Below are positions 14,470 to 24,713 of a stretch of 63,099 nucleotides of DNA, one piece after another. This DNA comes from Lachnospiraceae bacterium (lineage in GTDB: Bacteria; Bacillota; Clostridia; Lachnospirales; Lachnospiraceae), in assembly GCA_017509985.1 (NCBI GenBank), contig JAFWOE010000004.1, positions 1 to 63,099 of the forward strand, in the 5' to 3' direction. The notes beneath the pieces were generated by a model, which was not told the origin of the DNA, made no database searches, and saw only the letters and a list, made by a program, of their open reading frames with translations. The first letter of the stretch is position 1. Every line of letters starts with the position of its first letter. The position numbers and the translations under genes are program-made.

Positions 14470-17400
14470 TCATTTAAAATACTCCACAGCCGCCTCAAAC
14501 ATCTTCATGTCGTAATTGCCGGGAACGTTCTTGTACAGTCCGCTTCCGCGGCGTTCGCTGTGGCCCATCTTTCCGAAGATCCTTCCGTCCGGAGAGGTGA
14601 TGCCTTCGACGGCAAACACCGACCCGTTTGGATTATACTGGATGTCCATGGAGGCGTCACCGTCCATATCCACGTACTGGGTCGCGATCTGGCCATTCGC
14701 CGCCAGTTCCCTTATCTGTTCTTCCGTGGCGATGAATCTTCCTTCGCCGTGGGAGATCGGAACATTATAGATCTCTCCCGGTTCCGTATACTTCAGCCAC
14801 GGGGATTTCGCCGAAGCGATCCGAGTCCGAACGATCTTGGACTGGTGCCTTGCGATCGAGTTGAATGTCAGCGTCGGGCAGGTCACATCTGTGTCGATGA
14901 TCCTCCCGTAGGGAACCAGGCCGAGTTTGATCAGCGCCTGGAAGCCATTGCAGATACCGGCCATCAGGCCGTCGCGCTTTTCGAGCAGCTCTGTGACCGC
15001 TTCCTTGACCGCCGCGTTCCGGAAGAAGGCCGTGATGAATTTTCCGCTGCCGTCGGGTTCGTCGCCGCCGGAGAAGCCGCCCGGGATAAAGATCATCTGC
15101 GCTTCTTTGATCGCCGCGGCAAAATCATCGACGCTCGCCCGGATATCTGCCGCGGAAAGGTTCCGGATGACCATGACTTCCGCCTGCGCGCCTGCGTCCT
15201 CAAAGACTTTCGCCGTGTCATATTCGCAGTTCGTGCCGGGGAACGCCGGAATGATGACCTTCGGCTTTGCGGTCTTAAGGGCCGGCGCCTGTGCAGGTTT
15301 TTCCGTATAAGTAAACGTCTCGGTCTTTATGCCTCTTTCCCCGATATTGCAGGCATAGACGCTCTCCAGCTTGTTTTCGTAGAGATCGGAAAGATCTTTC
15401 AGGGCGATCCGTTCGCTTCCGTACGCAACAGCCGGCTCTTCTGCCGTCTTTCCGATCAAGACGGCGTCTTCGATCTCCCCGGCTGCTTCGATGACAAAGG
15501 AGCCGTAGCTGTACCCGAAAATGTCCTGAACCGAAAGATCTTTTTCGTACTCAAAGCCTATACCGTTGCCCAGCGCCATCTTGAGGACTGCTTCGGCGAT
15601 TCCGCCAGGGCCCGGCGTATAGATCGAAAGCGCTTTTCCTTCTCTTGCCAGTCCGCAGACACGGTCCATTACGCTTAAAAGCGAAGCGGGCTTTGGAAGA
15701 CCTTCTTCTCCGATTTCCGGCTTGATTATGTAAACCGGGCTGCCGGCTTTTTTGAATTCATTGGTAACGATATCCCCGGTCTTCTGATGCGTGACTGCAA
15801 AAGAGACCAGTGTCGGCGGAACATCGATGTTTTCAAACGTACCGCTCATGGAGTCCTTGCCGCCGATCGCCGCAACTCCGAGATCCATCTGGGCCCGGTA
15901 CGCACCGAGCAGCGCACAGAACGGCTGGCTCCAGCGCTTTCCGTCCTTTCCCGGATGCTTGAAGTATTCCTGGAAGGAGAGATAGACTTCTTTCCGGTCG
16001 CAGCCCGTTGCTGCCAGCTTGCAGATCGATTCAACGACTGCCAGATAAGCGCCGTGATAGGGGCTCTTTTCGGCTACAAACGGGTTATAACCCCATGACA
16101 TAACGGAGCAGTTATCCGTGTGCGCCTTTTCAACGGAGATCTTCTGGACCATCGCCTGCGCCGGCGTCAGCTGGTGCTTCCCGCCGAACGGCATGATGAC
16201 CGTGCCCGCTCCGATGGTAGAGTCAAACCGTTCCGAAAGCCCTCTCTTGGAACAGATATTCAGGTCGTCCGCCAGTTTTTTATACTCTTCCGAAAAGCTG
16301 CCGGATACTTCTTTTTCTATGGAACTGCAGCCTTCGGAGAGGATCCCGATATGCTTCTCCGCCCCGTTGGAATTCAGGAATTCACGGCTTACGTCCACAA
16401 TCGTCTTCCCGTTCCAGTGCATGACCAGCCGCGGTTCTTCCGTGACTTCCGCCACCGGCGTAGCCATCAGGTTCTCTTTGGAAGCCAGCTCGATAAAGGC
16501 CTTCGTGTCCTTTGCTTCTACCACAACGGCCATTCTTTCCTGGGATTCACTGATCGCCAGTTCGGTCCCGTCCAGGCCCTCGTACTTCTTCGGCACCTTG
16601 TTCAGGTCGATCTTCAGTCCGTCCGCCAGTTCACCGATCGCAACGGATACACCGCCCGCACCGAAGTCGTTGCAGCGCTTGATCATGCGGCTGGCTTCGG
16701 GATTTCGGAAAAGACGCTGAAGTTTTCTTTCCTCGGGCGCGTTGCCCTTCTGAACTTCGGCTCCGCAGGTCTCTACGGAATGGGAGTCATGAGATTTGGA
16801 AGATCCGGTGGCTCCGCCGATACCGTCACGGCCGGTAGCGCCTCCCAAAAGGATGACCACATCGCCCGGATCCGGCACTTCACGCCGTACGTTTTCGGCC
16901 GGCGCCGCTGCGATGACCGCGCCGATCTCCATCCTTTTTGCCGCATATCCCGGATGATACAGCTCATCCACGATGCCTGTGGCGAGACCGATCTGGTTGC
17001 CGTAGGAGGAATAGCCTGCTGCTGCCGTCGTTACGATCGTCCGCTGCGGAAGCTTTCCGGGGATCGTTTCGGAGATCGGAACAAGCGGGTCCGCCGCGCC
17101 GGTCACACGCATTGCGCCGTAAACATAGGAGCGGCCCGAAAGCGGATCTCTTATCGCCCCGCCGATGCAGGTCGCGGCTCCGCCGAACGGTTCGATCTCT
17201 GTCGGATGGTTGTGCGTTTCATTCTTGAAAAGCAGAAGCCAGGGCTCTGTCTTTCCGTCAACTTCGATGTCCATTTTTACCGTGCAGGCGTTGATCTCTT
17301 CGGATTCGTCCAGCTTTTCCAGCTTTCCGGCTTTTTTTAAGGCCTTGGCCGCAATGGTTCCGATATCCATCAGGCAGACCGGCTTGGTCCTGCTGAGGTC

Positions 17401-18159
17401 TTTTCTGGTTTCTAGATATTCTTCATAGGTCTTCTGGATCAGTTCGTCTTCAAAGGTCACGCTGTCGATCGTCGTGAGGAATGTGGTATGCCGGCAGTGA
17501 TCCGACCAGTACGTATCGATCATCCGGATCTCGGTGATCGTGGGGTCCCTCTGCTCTGTGATAAAGTACTGCTGGCAGAACCGGATATCATCCTCGTCCA
17601 TTGCCAGCCCGCGGTCTTTGATAAACGCAGCCAGATCTTCCGCGGAATATGTGCGGAAGCCTTCCAGCGTTTCGACCTCGGTCGGGATCTCATATTCGGT
17701 GCGGATCGTCTCCGGAAGCGCAAGTTCGGCTTCACGGGCTTCGACCGGGTTGATCACGTAATTCTTGATCGCGGCGATCTCCTCTTCGGAAAGGTCGCCG
17801 AAGACCGCATAGACTTTCGCGGATTTTATAAGCGGACGGTCTCCCTGGGAGAGGATCTGGATACACTGCGCCGCAGAATCCGCACGCTGGTCGTACTGAC
17901 CCGGCAGGTATTCGACCGCGAAGACCGCGGCGTCCAGCTTCGGCATTTCTTCAAAAACATCGTCGACCTGCGGTTCCGAAAAGACCGTCTGTACCGCATA
18001 ATCAAACAGCTCTTTGCTGATGTCTTCCGCGTCGTAGCGATTGAACACGCGGATCTTTTCCAGTTTTTTGAACCCGAGCAGGTCTTTTGCCGCGGCAGTC
18101 AGCGCCCTGGCGTCGTTTCCGAATTCTTTCTTCTTTTCAACAAAGATTCTGTAGACCAA
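14470..18159 (-). CDS. purL: Phosphoribosylformylglycinamidine synthase, single chain
   Basis: Makes FGAM from FGAR, glutamine and ATP, step 4 of purine synthesis. At 1229 residues it is the large one-chain form with the glutaminase fused, not the PurL/PurQ/PurS split form of Bacilli. The C-terminal glutaminase has the nucleophile in GICNGFQ, and the His-x-Glu partner in SHGEGRF. AIRS-type ATP-binding halves with GGATGRDGIGG occupy the middle. It is the last gene of the minus-strand purine run, starting directly after the purD stop with no gap. Confidence 0.97.
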   Translation of the reverse strand: MVYRIFVEKKKEFGNDARALTAAAKDLLGFKKLEKIRVFNRYDAEDISKELFDYAVQTVFSEPQVDDVFEEMPKLDAAVFAVEYLPGQYDQRADSAAQCIQILSQGDRPLIKSAKVYAVFGDLSEEEIAAIKNYVINPVEAREAELALPETIRTEYEIPTEVETLEGFRTYSAEDLAAFIKDRGLAMDEDDIRFCQQYFITEQRDPTITEIRMIDTYWSDHCRHTTFLTTIDSVTFEDELIQKTYEEYLETRKDLSRTKPVCLMDIGTIAAKALKKAGKLEKLDESEEINACTVKMDIEVDGKTEPWLLLFKNETHNHPTEIEPFGGAATCIGGAIRDPLSGRSYVYGAMRVTGAADPLVPISETIPGKLPQRTIVTTAAAGYSSYGNQIGLATGIVDELYHPGYAAKRMEIGAVIAAAPAENVRREVPDPGDVVILLGGATGRDGIGGATGSSKSHDSHSVETCGAEVQKGNAPEERKLQRLFRNPEASRMIKRCNDFGAGGVSVAIGELADGLKIDLNKVPKKYEGLDGTELAISESQERMAVVVEAKDTKAFIELASKENLMATPVAEVTEEPRLVMHWNGKTIVDVSREFLNSNGAEKHIGILSEGCSSIEKEVSGSFSEEYKKLADDLNICSKRGLSERFDSTIGAGTVIMPFGGKHQLTPAQAMVQKISVEKAHTDNCSVMSWGYNPFVAEKSPYHGAYLAVVESICKLAATGCDRKEVYLSFQEYFKHPGKDGKRWSQPFCALLGAYRAQMDLGVAAIGGKDSMSGTFENIDVPPTLVSFAVTHQKTGDIVTNEFKKAGSPVYIIKPEIGEEGLPKPASLLSVMDRVCGLAREGKALSIYTPGPGGIAEAVLKMALGNGIGFEYEKDLSVQDIFGYSYGSFVIEAAGEIEDAVLIGKTAEEPAVAYGSERIALKDLSDLYENKLESVYACNIGERGIKTETFTYTEKPAQAPALKTAKPKVIIPAFPGTNCEYDTAKVFEDAGAQAEVMVIRNLSAADIRASVDDFAAAIKEAQMIFIPGGFSGGDEPDGSGKFITAFFRNAAVKEAVTELLEKRDGLMAGICNGFQALIKLGLVPYGRIIDTDVTCPTLTFNSIARHQSKIVRTRIASAKSPWLKYTEPGEIYNVPISHGEGRFIATEEQIRELAANGQIATQYVDMDGDASMDIQYNPNGSVFAVEGITSPDGRIFGKMGHSERRGSGLYKNVPGNYDMKMFEAAVEYFK

Positions 18160-19440
18160 TTACTGCTCCCTTCCGGCTTTTAAAGCCCTCTGTCCGATAT
18201 CATGTCTGAAGTATTTGTTCTCAAATTCTACTTTCTCTACCATTTCATATGCCTTTGAAATGGCTTCTTCCAGCGTGTCGGCTGTCGCTGTCACGCCTAA
18301 AACCCTGCCGCCGTTCGTTACCAGCACTCCCTCATCATTGAGTTTTGCCCCGGCAACATAGGTATTGTTCCGGATCTCCTCCGGAATCGTGAGCGGGAAG
18401 CCTTTCTGATAGGACTTCGGATAACCGTCCGACGCGGCGATCACGCAGCAGGCACATTTATCGTCAAACTGCACATCCGTTTCCGAAAGAGTGCCTTCTG
18501 TCGTCGCTTTCATTACGGTAAGCAGGTCGCTCTTCATAAGAGGAAGCACAACCTGGGTCTCCGGATCGCCGAAACGGCAGTTGTATTCAATGACCTTGGG
18601 ACCGTCCTTTGTGATCATCAGTCCGAAATAGAGGCAGCCTTTGAATGTCCGGCCTTCTTTGTTCATCGCCTCGATCGTCGGAAGGAAGATCTTTTCCATA
18701 CACTCGTCCGCGATCTCTTTGGTATAGTACGGATTTGGAGCAATCACGCCCATGCCTCCGGTGTTCGGACCGGTATCGTTGTCGCCGGCTCTCTTGTGGT
18801 CCATGGATGAAACCATCGGTTTCACCACTTTGCCGTCCGTGAAGGAGAGCACCGAGACCTCCGGGCCTTCCAGAAACTCTTCAATGACGATCTTGTCCCC
18901 GCTGGCTCCGAAAACCTTGTCTTCCATTGCGGAAACAACGGCTTCCTTTGCTTCTTCGCGGGTCATCGCTACTGTTACGCCCTTGCCGAGCGCGAGTCCG
19001 TCGGCTTTTACTACCGTCGGGATCGGAGCGGTCTCAAGATATTCCAGGGCCGCTTCACAGCTGTCGAATACTTCATACGCCGCCGTCGGGATCCCGTATT
19101 TTTTCATAAGATCCTTTGAAAATACCTTGCTGCCTTCGATGATGGCCGCCGCTTTGTTCGGCCCGAAACTGGGTATCCCTTTTGCTGCCAGCGCATCGGC
19201 AACGCCGGCCACAAGCGGATCGTCCGGTGTGACCACGGCATAATCCACCGCATTTTCAGCAGCAAATCCGGCCACCGCCTCTCCGTCGGTCGGAGTGATC
19301 CCCGAAACGAGAGAGACCTTTTCCTCTTCCATGCCGGCATTGCCGGGAAGCGCGAGTATTTTCGTTACTTCTCTGTTTTCCAAAAGCTTTTTGATTACGG
19401 CATGTTCTCTTCCGCCGCCGCCTACTACAAGGATCTTCAT
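18160..19440 (-). CDS. purD: Phosphoribosylamine-glycine ligase
   Basis: Joins glycine to phosphoribosylamine (GAR synthetase). A 426-residue ATP-grasp enzyme of usual length, beginning MKILVVGGGGREHA, the family's N-terminal motif. The ATP-grasp region has VKADGLALGKGV and later YNCRFGDPETQ. It is transcribed leftward into purL with abutting ends. A terminator hairpin lies just upstream, between it and the purH-like gene, so purD-purL may have separate control. Confidence 0.97.
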   Translation of the reverse strand: MKILVVGGGGREHAVIKKLLENREVTKILALPGNAGMEEEKVSLVSGITPTDGEAVAGFAAENAVDYAVVTPDDPLVAGVADALAAKGIPSFGPNKAAAIIEGSKVFSKDLMKKYGIPTAAYEVFDSCEAALEYLETAPIPTVVKADGLALGKGVTVAMTREEAKEAVVSAMEDKVFGASGDKIVIEEFLEGPEVSVLSFTDGKVVKPMVSSMDHKRAGDNDTGPNTGGMGVIAPNPYYTKEIADECMEKIFLPTIEAMNKEGRTFKGCLYFGLMITKDGPKVIEYNCRFGDPETQVVLPLMKSDLLTVMKATTEGTLSETDVQFDDKCACCVIAASDGYPKSYQKGFPLTIPEEIRNNTYVAGAKLNDEGVLVTNGGRVLGVTATADTLEEAISKAYEMVEKVEFENKYFRHDIGQRALKAGREQ

Positions 19441-19508
19441 ATCTTTTCTCCTGCGTTCAAACTGTTTGCTGTGCCTTTAAAGCAGTTGCCTTTTTCCTGA
19501 AATTATTG

Positions 19509-19545
19509 AAAGACCGGCGTTTCCCGAAGGCCGGGACCGGTCTTT
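19509..19545 (-). terminator. Intrinsic terminator between the purH-like gene and purD
   Basis: AAAGACCGG and CCGGTCTTT pair around a GC-rich loop. On the minus strand the hairpin follows the stop of the purH-like gene within 10 bases and the 3' arm ends in TTT followed by CAATAAT, so termination is probably partial. It splits the purine run into purE/F/M/N/O/H and purD/L sections. Confidence 0.65.
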
Positions 19546-19552
19546 TTCTTGT

Positions 19553-20737
19553 TTAATGGTGAAACAGCCTCATTCCTGTAAATGTCATAACCATGTTGTA
19601 TTTATTACAGCATTCGATCACGGCATCGTCGCGGACCGATCCTCCCGGTTCCGCTACATAGGACGCACCGCTGCGGTACGCTCTTTCGATGTTGTCGCTG
19701 AAGGGGAAGAACGCGTCGCTGCCGACCGATACTCCGGTCTTCGCTGCGAGATACGCTTTCTGCTCTTCCTCCGTGAACGGTTCCGGCCGGCTGGTAAAAT
19801 AGTTCTGCCAGATGCCTTCCGCGCACACGTCTTCTTCGTTTTTATTGATGTATCCGTCGATCACATTGTCTCTGCCGGGACGTCCGAGATCCTCCCTGAA
19901 CGGCAGGGACAGAACCTTTTCGCTCTGCCGCAAAAACCAGGTGTCGGCTTTGGATCCTGCCAGCCGGGTGCAGTGGATCCTGGACTGCTGGCCGGCGCCG
20001 ACGCCGATCGCCTGTCCGTCATAGGCAAAGCACACCGAATTGGACTGGGTGTATTTCAGCGTGATCAGGGAAATGATCAGATCCCTTACGGCATCCTCCG
20101 GGAGATCCCTGTTCTCCGTAACGATATTGGCAAGCAGGTCTCTGTCGATCCGGAAATTGTTGCGGCCCTGCTCGAAGGTGACGCCGAATACCTGTTTATG
20201 CTCCGACGGGTCCGGAACGAACCCCCGGTCGATTTTTACGATATTGTATCCGCCTTTTCTCTTCTGTTTCAGGATCTCCAGCGCTTCTTCGGTATAGTCC
20301 GGAGCAATGATGCCGTCGGATACTTCTCTTTTGATCATGGCTGCGGTGACCGCATCGCAGGTATCCGAAAGGGCGATCCAGTCGCCGAAAGAACACATCC
20401 GGTCGGTTCCTCTCGCCCTGGCATACGCGCAGGCGATCGGGGAATCATCGAGTCCCTCAATGTCATCCACGAAGGCGGCCTTTTTCAGTTCGTCTCCGAG
20501 GCTCCTGCCGACAGCGGCACTCGTGGGGCTTACATGCTTGAAGGAAGCTGCGGAAGGCATGCCGGTCGCTTCGTGAAGCTCTTTGACCAGCTGCCAGGAA
20601 TTAAACGCGTCCAAAAAGTTGATATAGCCGGGACGCCCGGAGAGGATCTCGATCGGAAGCTCGCTTCCGTCGTGCATGTAGATCCTTGCGGGTTTCTGGT
20701 TCGGGTTGCATCCGTATTTTAATTCAAATTCTGTCAT
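19553..20737 (-). CDS. purH: AICAR formyltransferase, stand-alone
   Basis: Transfers formyl from 10-formyl-THF to AICAR, giving FAICAR. The 394 residues correspond to the C-terminal half of bifunctional PurH alone: it begins with LKYGCNPNQKPA, and the catalytic Lys-His is in SFKHVSPTSA (about residue 66). The IMP cyclohydrolase half is absent and is supplied by the next gene upstream, a PurO-type protein. This split is unusual compared with most bacteria but seen in some Clostridia. It lies ten bases after that gene. The symbol is used by function; the product is monofunctional. Confidence 0.93.
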   Translation of the reverse strand: MTEFELKYGCNPNQKPARIYMHDGSELPIEILSGRPGYINFLDAFNSWQLVKELHEATGMPSAASFKHVSPTSAAVGRSLGDELKKAAFVDDIEGLDDSPIACAYARARGTDRMCSFGDWIALSDTCDAVTAAMIKREVSDGIIAPDYTEEALEILKQKRKGGYNIVKIDRGFVPDPSEHKQVFGVTFEQGRNNFRIDRDLLANIVTENRDLPEDAVRDLIISLITLKYTQSNSVCFAYDGQAIGVGAGQQSRIHCTRLAGSKADTWFLRQSEKVLSLPFREDLGRPGRDNVIDGYINKNEEDVCAEGIWQNYFTSRPEPFTEEEQKAYLAAKTGVSVGSDAFFPFSDNIERAYRSGASYVAEPGGSVRDDAVIECCNKYNMVMTFTGMRLFHH

Positions 20738-20747
20738 GCCTTTTCCC

Positions 20748-21467
20748 TCACTTGTTCTTGTTGATCAGGCGGTCTTCCTCTTCGCCGGTCGCCAGATCAA
20801 TGTATCGCACATACAGCGAAATCTTATTGTCCGGATCCAAGGCTTCCCAAAGTTCATCTGTGAAACCGTCGATGTCATCCGGGATCCGGATCCTCTCCGG
20901 CTCACCCATAAAGGTGGGAAGCGGGTTTCCGTCCTGAATATAGGTATGGATAAAATGTCCCAGTCCGTTTACGGACGGATAGGAAAATGTGTACCTTGCA
21001 CAGTCGCTGCCTTTTTCGTCAATGCTCTTTAAAATGCTCATCTTGTAGAAGAAACTGCTCTCTTCGAAGGTGAGCATCGCGCTGATCCTCGGGGTGAAAT
21101 TCGGCTCGTCCGGCTCGAAGCTCCTGGTCTTCAGCGCGCGGTTGAAGCATTCTCCTTCTTTGATAAAATCATAGATCGTGTCGGTCTGATCCCCGTTGGT
21201 CACGATAAGATTTTTTCCGATCTTTGCGACAGCCCGGTAGATGATCAGGCTCGGATCTTCCACCTTGGACGGATCAAACGGCTCCGTATAGATGTCTCCG
21301 TCTTTTTTCGTAAAGATACGGTTCCTGCTGTTGGCGCTTCTTCCCATGATGAAATAGGCTGCCGCTGCTTTTGTCCCGTCAGCAGTCTTTCCGACGATGA
21401 TGCCGCGCCCGACATAGGAGTTTCCCCTGATCAGCTCTTCCGGTGTAAAAATCTTATAATTATCCAT
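20748..21467 (-). CDS. IMP cyclohydrolase, PurO-like
   Basis: Closes FAICAR to IMP, the final step. The 239-residue sequence starts at the ATG at 21467 (AAGGAA 5-10 bases upstream); longer frames run into the purN tail and lack a site. It matches the archaeal-type PurO-like family: SYVGRGIIVG at the N-terminus, AYFIMGRSANSRNR and the acidic region EPDEPNFTPRI. Direct linkage to the lone AICAR formyltransferase explains why the usual PurH half is missing. Family placement is by recall of these motifs. Confidence 0.88.
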   Translation of the reverse strand: MDNYKIFTPEELIRGNSYVGRGIIVGKTADGTKAAAAYFIMGRSANSRNRIFTKKDGDIYTEPFDPSKVEDPSLIIYRAVAKIGKNLIVTNGDQTDTIYDFIKEGECFNRALKTRSFEPDEPNFTPRISAMLTFEESSFFYKMSILKSIDEKGSDCARYTFSYPSVNGLGHFIHTYIQDGNPLPTFMGEPERIRIPDDIDGFTDELWEALDPDNKISLYVRYIDLATGEEEDRLINKNK

Positions 21468-21496
21468 TTTCGTTCCTTTCGCTCTTCCCGGCCGGA

Positions 21497-22135
21497 TCAT
21501 TCTTTCTTCCGGCAGGGTTGCTCTTCTTTCGCTGTCATTTCGGCACAGACCTTTTCGACTGCTTCGGGATAGATGATCCACTCTGCCTCATGCATGACGC
21601 GCAGCTGAAGTTCCTCCGGCGTATCGCCGTCTTTTACATCCACCGCCTTCTGCATGATGATCTCGCCGCCGTCCACAAGTTCGTTTACATAATGCACTGT
21701 GGCTCCGGTTACTTTTACTCCCCGCTCCAGCGCCTTTTCATGCACGAGCAGCCCGTAAAAGCCCTGTCCGCCAAAGGACGGAAGCAGTGACGGGTGGATG
21801 TTGAGCATCCGCTTTTCGTAGTGTCTGATAAAGGCTTCGCTTAAAACATTCATAAAGCCGGCCAGAACGATGAGTTCGATCTTTTCCTTTTCCAGCTCTT
21901 TCAGGATGGCGGCTTCAAACGCCTCCTGTGACCCGGTCTTTTTCTTAGTGATGATAACCGTTTTAATCCCGGCTTTTTTTGCCCTCTCGGCCGCATATGC
22001 GCTTTCCCGGTTGACGATCACAAGGCAGACTTCTCCGGAATGGATCTTTCCGGCTTCCTGCGCGTCAAGTATGGCCTGCAGATTGGTCCCGCCGCCGGAG
22101 GCAAAGACGGCTATACGTATCTTTCTGTTCAGCAT
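21497..22135 (-). CDS. purN: Phosphoribosylglycinamide formyltransferase
   Basis: Formylates GAR with 10-formyl-THF. A 212-residue enzyme with the family's [10 protein letters not shown] at the N-terminus, the catalytic [10 protein letters not shown] region and the HYVNE...DGG metal/folate-binding loop. A C-terminal extension ([11 protein letters not shown]) is a little longer than usual. Its start overlaps the purM stop by seven bases. Confidence 0.96.
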   Translation of the reverse strand: MLNRKIRIAVFASGGGTNLQAILDAQEAGKIHSGEVCLVIVNRESAYAAERAKKAGIKTVIITKKKTGSQEAFEAAILKELEKEKIELIVLAGFMNVLSEAFIRHYEKRMLNIHPSLLPSFGGQGFYGLLVHEKALERGVKVTGATVHYVNELVDGGEIIMQKAVDVKDGDTPEELQLRVMHEAEWIIYPEAVEKVCAEMTAKEEQPCRKKE

Positions 22136-23172
22136 ATCCTGATCTTCTCTTCTCCTTCGGAGACCTCTCCGATGATATACGCGTCCTCTCCGTTGTTCTT
22201 CAGGATCTCCACGGAGCGGTCCGCATCTTCTTTCGCAACGACGATGCTCATGCCGACGCCCATGTTGAACGTGTTGAACATGTCTCTTTTGGTGATCTCG
22301 CCTGTTTTTGCAATCAGGTCGAAGATCGGCAGAACTTTTACGGCCGCTTCTTCAATATTCGCACAGAGGCCGTCCGGAATGCTTCTCGGGATGTTCTCAT
22401 AGAAGCCGCCGCCGGTAATGTGTGAAATGCCTTTTTCGCGGACTTCCTTCAGCAGGGCCAGTACCGGTTTTACATAGATCTTTGTCGGGGTGAGGAGGGC
22501 TTCTCCGATCGATTTCCCTCCCAGCTCCGCCACCGGTGCCTTGATCTCGCTGTTCTCTACATCAAATACTTTCCTTACCAGGGAGAACCCGTTGGAGTGC
22601 ACGCCGGATGAGGGAAGGGCAATGATGACGTCGCCGGGCTGCATAGCCGGGCGGTTCGCGATCCTTTCCTTGTCTGCAATGCCTACCGAAAAACCGGCAA
22701 GGTCATATTCGTCTTCCGGATAAAAGCCCGGCATTTCCGCCGTTTCTCCCCCGATCAGAGCCGCCTCGGACTGCACGCAGCCGTCGCAGACACCTTTGAC
22801 GATGCTTTCGATCCTCTCCGGGACGTTTTTGCCGCAGGCAATGTAATCCAGGAAGAACAGCGGTTTTGCTCCGCAGCAGATGATATCGTTGACGCACATG
22901 GCGACACAGTCGATTCCGACCGTATCGTGTTTATCCATTAAAAACGCGATCTTCAGTTTGGTCCCGACACCGTCCGTGCCGCTGACCAGCACCGGCTTCT
23001 GGATGTCCTGAAGGTCCGGTTCGAACAGTCCGCCGAATCCGCCGATATCCGAGCAGACCCCGGGGATCATCGTTTTCGCGATGTGCTGCTTCATCAGCTC
23101 TACGGCTTTGTATCCGGCAGTTATGTCAACTCCGGCGGCAGCATAAGCTTCGGATCTGGAAACGTTATTCAT
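22129..23172 (-). CDS. purM: Phosphoribosylaminoimidazole synthetase
   Basis: Closes FGAM to AIR. A 347-residue AIRS-family enzyme; start chosen at 23172 because GGAAAGGAG lies upstream, while the longer frame starts inside purF. Motifs: [33 protein letters not shown]. Only five bases separate it from the purF-like stop, and its stop overlaps purN. Confidence 0.96.
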   Translation of the reverse strand: MNNVSRSEAYAAAGVDITAGYKAVELMKQHIAKTMIPGVCSDIGGFGGLFEPDLQDIQKPVLVSGTDGVGTKLKIAFLMDKHDTVGIDCVAMCVNDIICCGAKPLFFLDYIACGKNVPERIESIVKGVCDGCVQSEAALIGGETAEMPGFYPEDEYDLAGFSVGIADKERIANRPAMQPGDVIIALPSSGVHSNGFSLVRKVFDVENSEIKAPVAELGGKSIGEALLTPTKIYVKPVLALLKEVREKGISHITGGGFYENIPRSIPDGLCANIEEAAVKVLPIFDLIAKTGEITKRDMFNTFNMGVGMSIVVAKEDADRSVEILKNNGEDAYIIGEVSEGEEKIRIC

Positions 23173-23177
23173 TGAGT

Positions 23178-24602
23178 TTACTCCTTTCCGCTCCAGCAAT
23201 ATGTACAGAGTTTACATTTGTCGATTCCTATTGCTTCCTCGATTCCTTCCAGCGTCTGGAATTCCAGGGATGCCAGGTGCAGCTTGTCGCAGATTGCCTG
23301 CCGCATCTTTTTCCCGCGCTCGGAATTCTGATCAACGTATTCCTCCAGGTGATTGAGTCCTTCCTCTCCTTCAAGTTCGACGATCGTGCGCCGGGTGATC
23401 AGTTCCATATCGCTTGTTGATCTGGAAAAACTTAAATATTTGCACGGGAACACCAGCGGCGGGCAGGCGGAACGCATATGCACGGCCTTCGCCCCGTTCT
23501 CGTAAAGAAATTCAACGGTTTCCCGAAGCTGTGTCCCGCGGACGATCGAATCATCGACGAAAAGCAGTTTTTTATCCTGGATCAGTTCTTTTACGGGGAT
23601 CTGCTTCATCTTGGCGATGACATCCCTGTCGCTCTGGTTTGTCGGCATAAAGCTCCGGGCCCAGGTCGGTGTGTATTTGATAAATGCCCTTGCAAAGGGG
23701 ACTTCGCTTTCATTGGAATAGCCGATGGCATGCGGCGTGCCGGAATCCGGAACTCCGCCCACATAGTCGATATCTTCCGCGTTCCCGAGCTCTTTGTCGC
23801 GTTTTGCCATGATCCTGCCGTTTTCGTAGCGCATTACTTCCACGTTCCGGCCTTCGTACGTTGAAGTCGGATACCCGTAATAGCTCCAGAGGAAAGCACA
23901 GATCCGCATTTTGTCCAGCGGCGGGGAGAGCGTAATGCATTCGTCGGCCGTGATCTCCACGATCTCGCCGGGTCCCAGTTCCCTGTCATCATCATAGCCG
24001 AGCTTCTGGTAGGCAAACGATTCAAACGTTACGCAGCGTGCGCCCTCTTTTTTCCCGACCACGATCGGCAGCCTTCCCAGTCTGTCACGGGCTGCGATCA
24101 GGGTCCCGTCATCCCTCAGGATCAGGATCGAGGTCGTGCCGTCGATTTTTTCCTGGGCGTATTTGATCCCCTCGACAATGTCATGTTTTTCCGTAATAAG
24201 GGATGCGATCAGTTCTACCGCATTGACTTTTCCGCCGGTCATTGCCTCAAAGTGGCTTCCGGCGTGCTCCAGATAGTTTTCGATCAGTTCCTGTTCGTTG
24301 TTGATGATCCCGATATAGCAGATCGCAAATGCGCCTGTTGCAGACCGCACCAGAAGCGGCTGGGGATAATAGTCGCTGATGCAGCCGATCGCCGCATGAC
24401 CTTTCATGGTCCGCAGGCTGTCTTCAAATTTGGTCCGGAACAAAGAGTTCTCTATACTGTGGATCTCCCGCTGCAGACCTGTTTCATTGTCAAAAGCGGC
24501 AAGTCCGGCTCTCCTTGTTCCGAGATGGGAATGATAATCTGTTCCGAAAAAAGTATCAAATACCGCGTCTCCTTTGCTTACGGTGCCGAAGAATCCTCCC
24601 AT
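23178..24602 (-). CDS. purF: Amidophosphoribosyltransferase-like protein lacking the glutaminase Cys
   Basis: The 474-residue protein has the PRPP-binding loop [13 protein letters not shown] (about residue 350), which defines the transferase part of PurF, and a Cys-rich tail (CKLCTYCW). The N-terminus reads MGGFFGTV in place of Met-Cys-Gly, so the Ntn-hydrolase nucleophile is replaced by Gly. The usual RYSTAG and SDTE motifs are also altered ([16 protein letters not shown]). It may work with free ammonia or a separate glutaminase, or have another role. Position at the head of the purM/N/O/H/D/L run supports a purine role. A canonical PurF could exist elsewhere in the genome. Confidence 0.85.
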   Translation of the reverse strand: MGGFFGTVSKGDAVFDTFFGTDYHSHLGTRRAGLAAFDNETGLQREIHSIENSLFRTKFEDSLRTMKGHAAIGCISDYYPQPLLVRSATGAFAICYIGIINNEQELIENYLEHAGSHFEAMTGGKVNAVELIASLITEKHDIVEGIKYAQEKIDGTTSILILRDDGTLIAARDRLGRLPIVVGKKEGARCVTFESFAYQKLGYDDDRELGPGEIVEITADECITLSPPLDKMRICAFLWSYYGYPTSTYEGRNVEVMRYENGRIMAKRDKELGNAEDIDYVGGVPDSGTPHAIGYSNESEVPFARAFIKYTPTWARSFMPTNQSDRDVIAKMKQIPVKELIQDKKLLFVDDSIVRGTQLRETVEFLYENGAKAVHMRSACPPLVFPCKYLSFSRSTSDMELITRRTIVELEGEEGLNHLEEYVDQNSERGKKMRQAICDKLHLASLEFQTLEGIEEAIGIDKCKLCTYCWSGKE

Positions 24603-24713
24603 TGATCCTGTCCCTTTCTGTTTTATCTAATCAACGACTGTTTTAAGTCTGTTCAGTCACTGTATTAAAACTATCATTAAATCTGTTTTTATCCGGTTTT
24701 TTTGAACGGAAAC

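Noticed and set aside
24603-24713. Purine riboswitch or PurR box before the purF-like gene
   Set aside because: No purine aptamer core and no paired CGAA boxes were seen.
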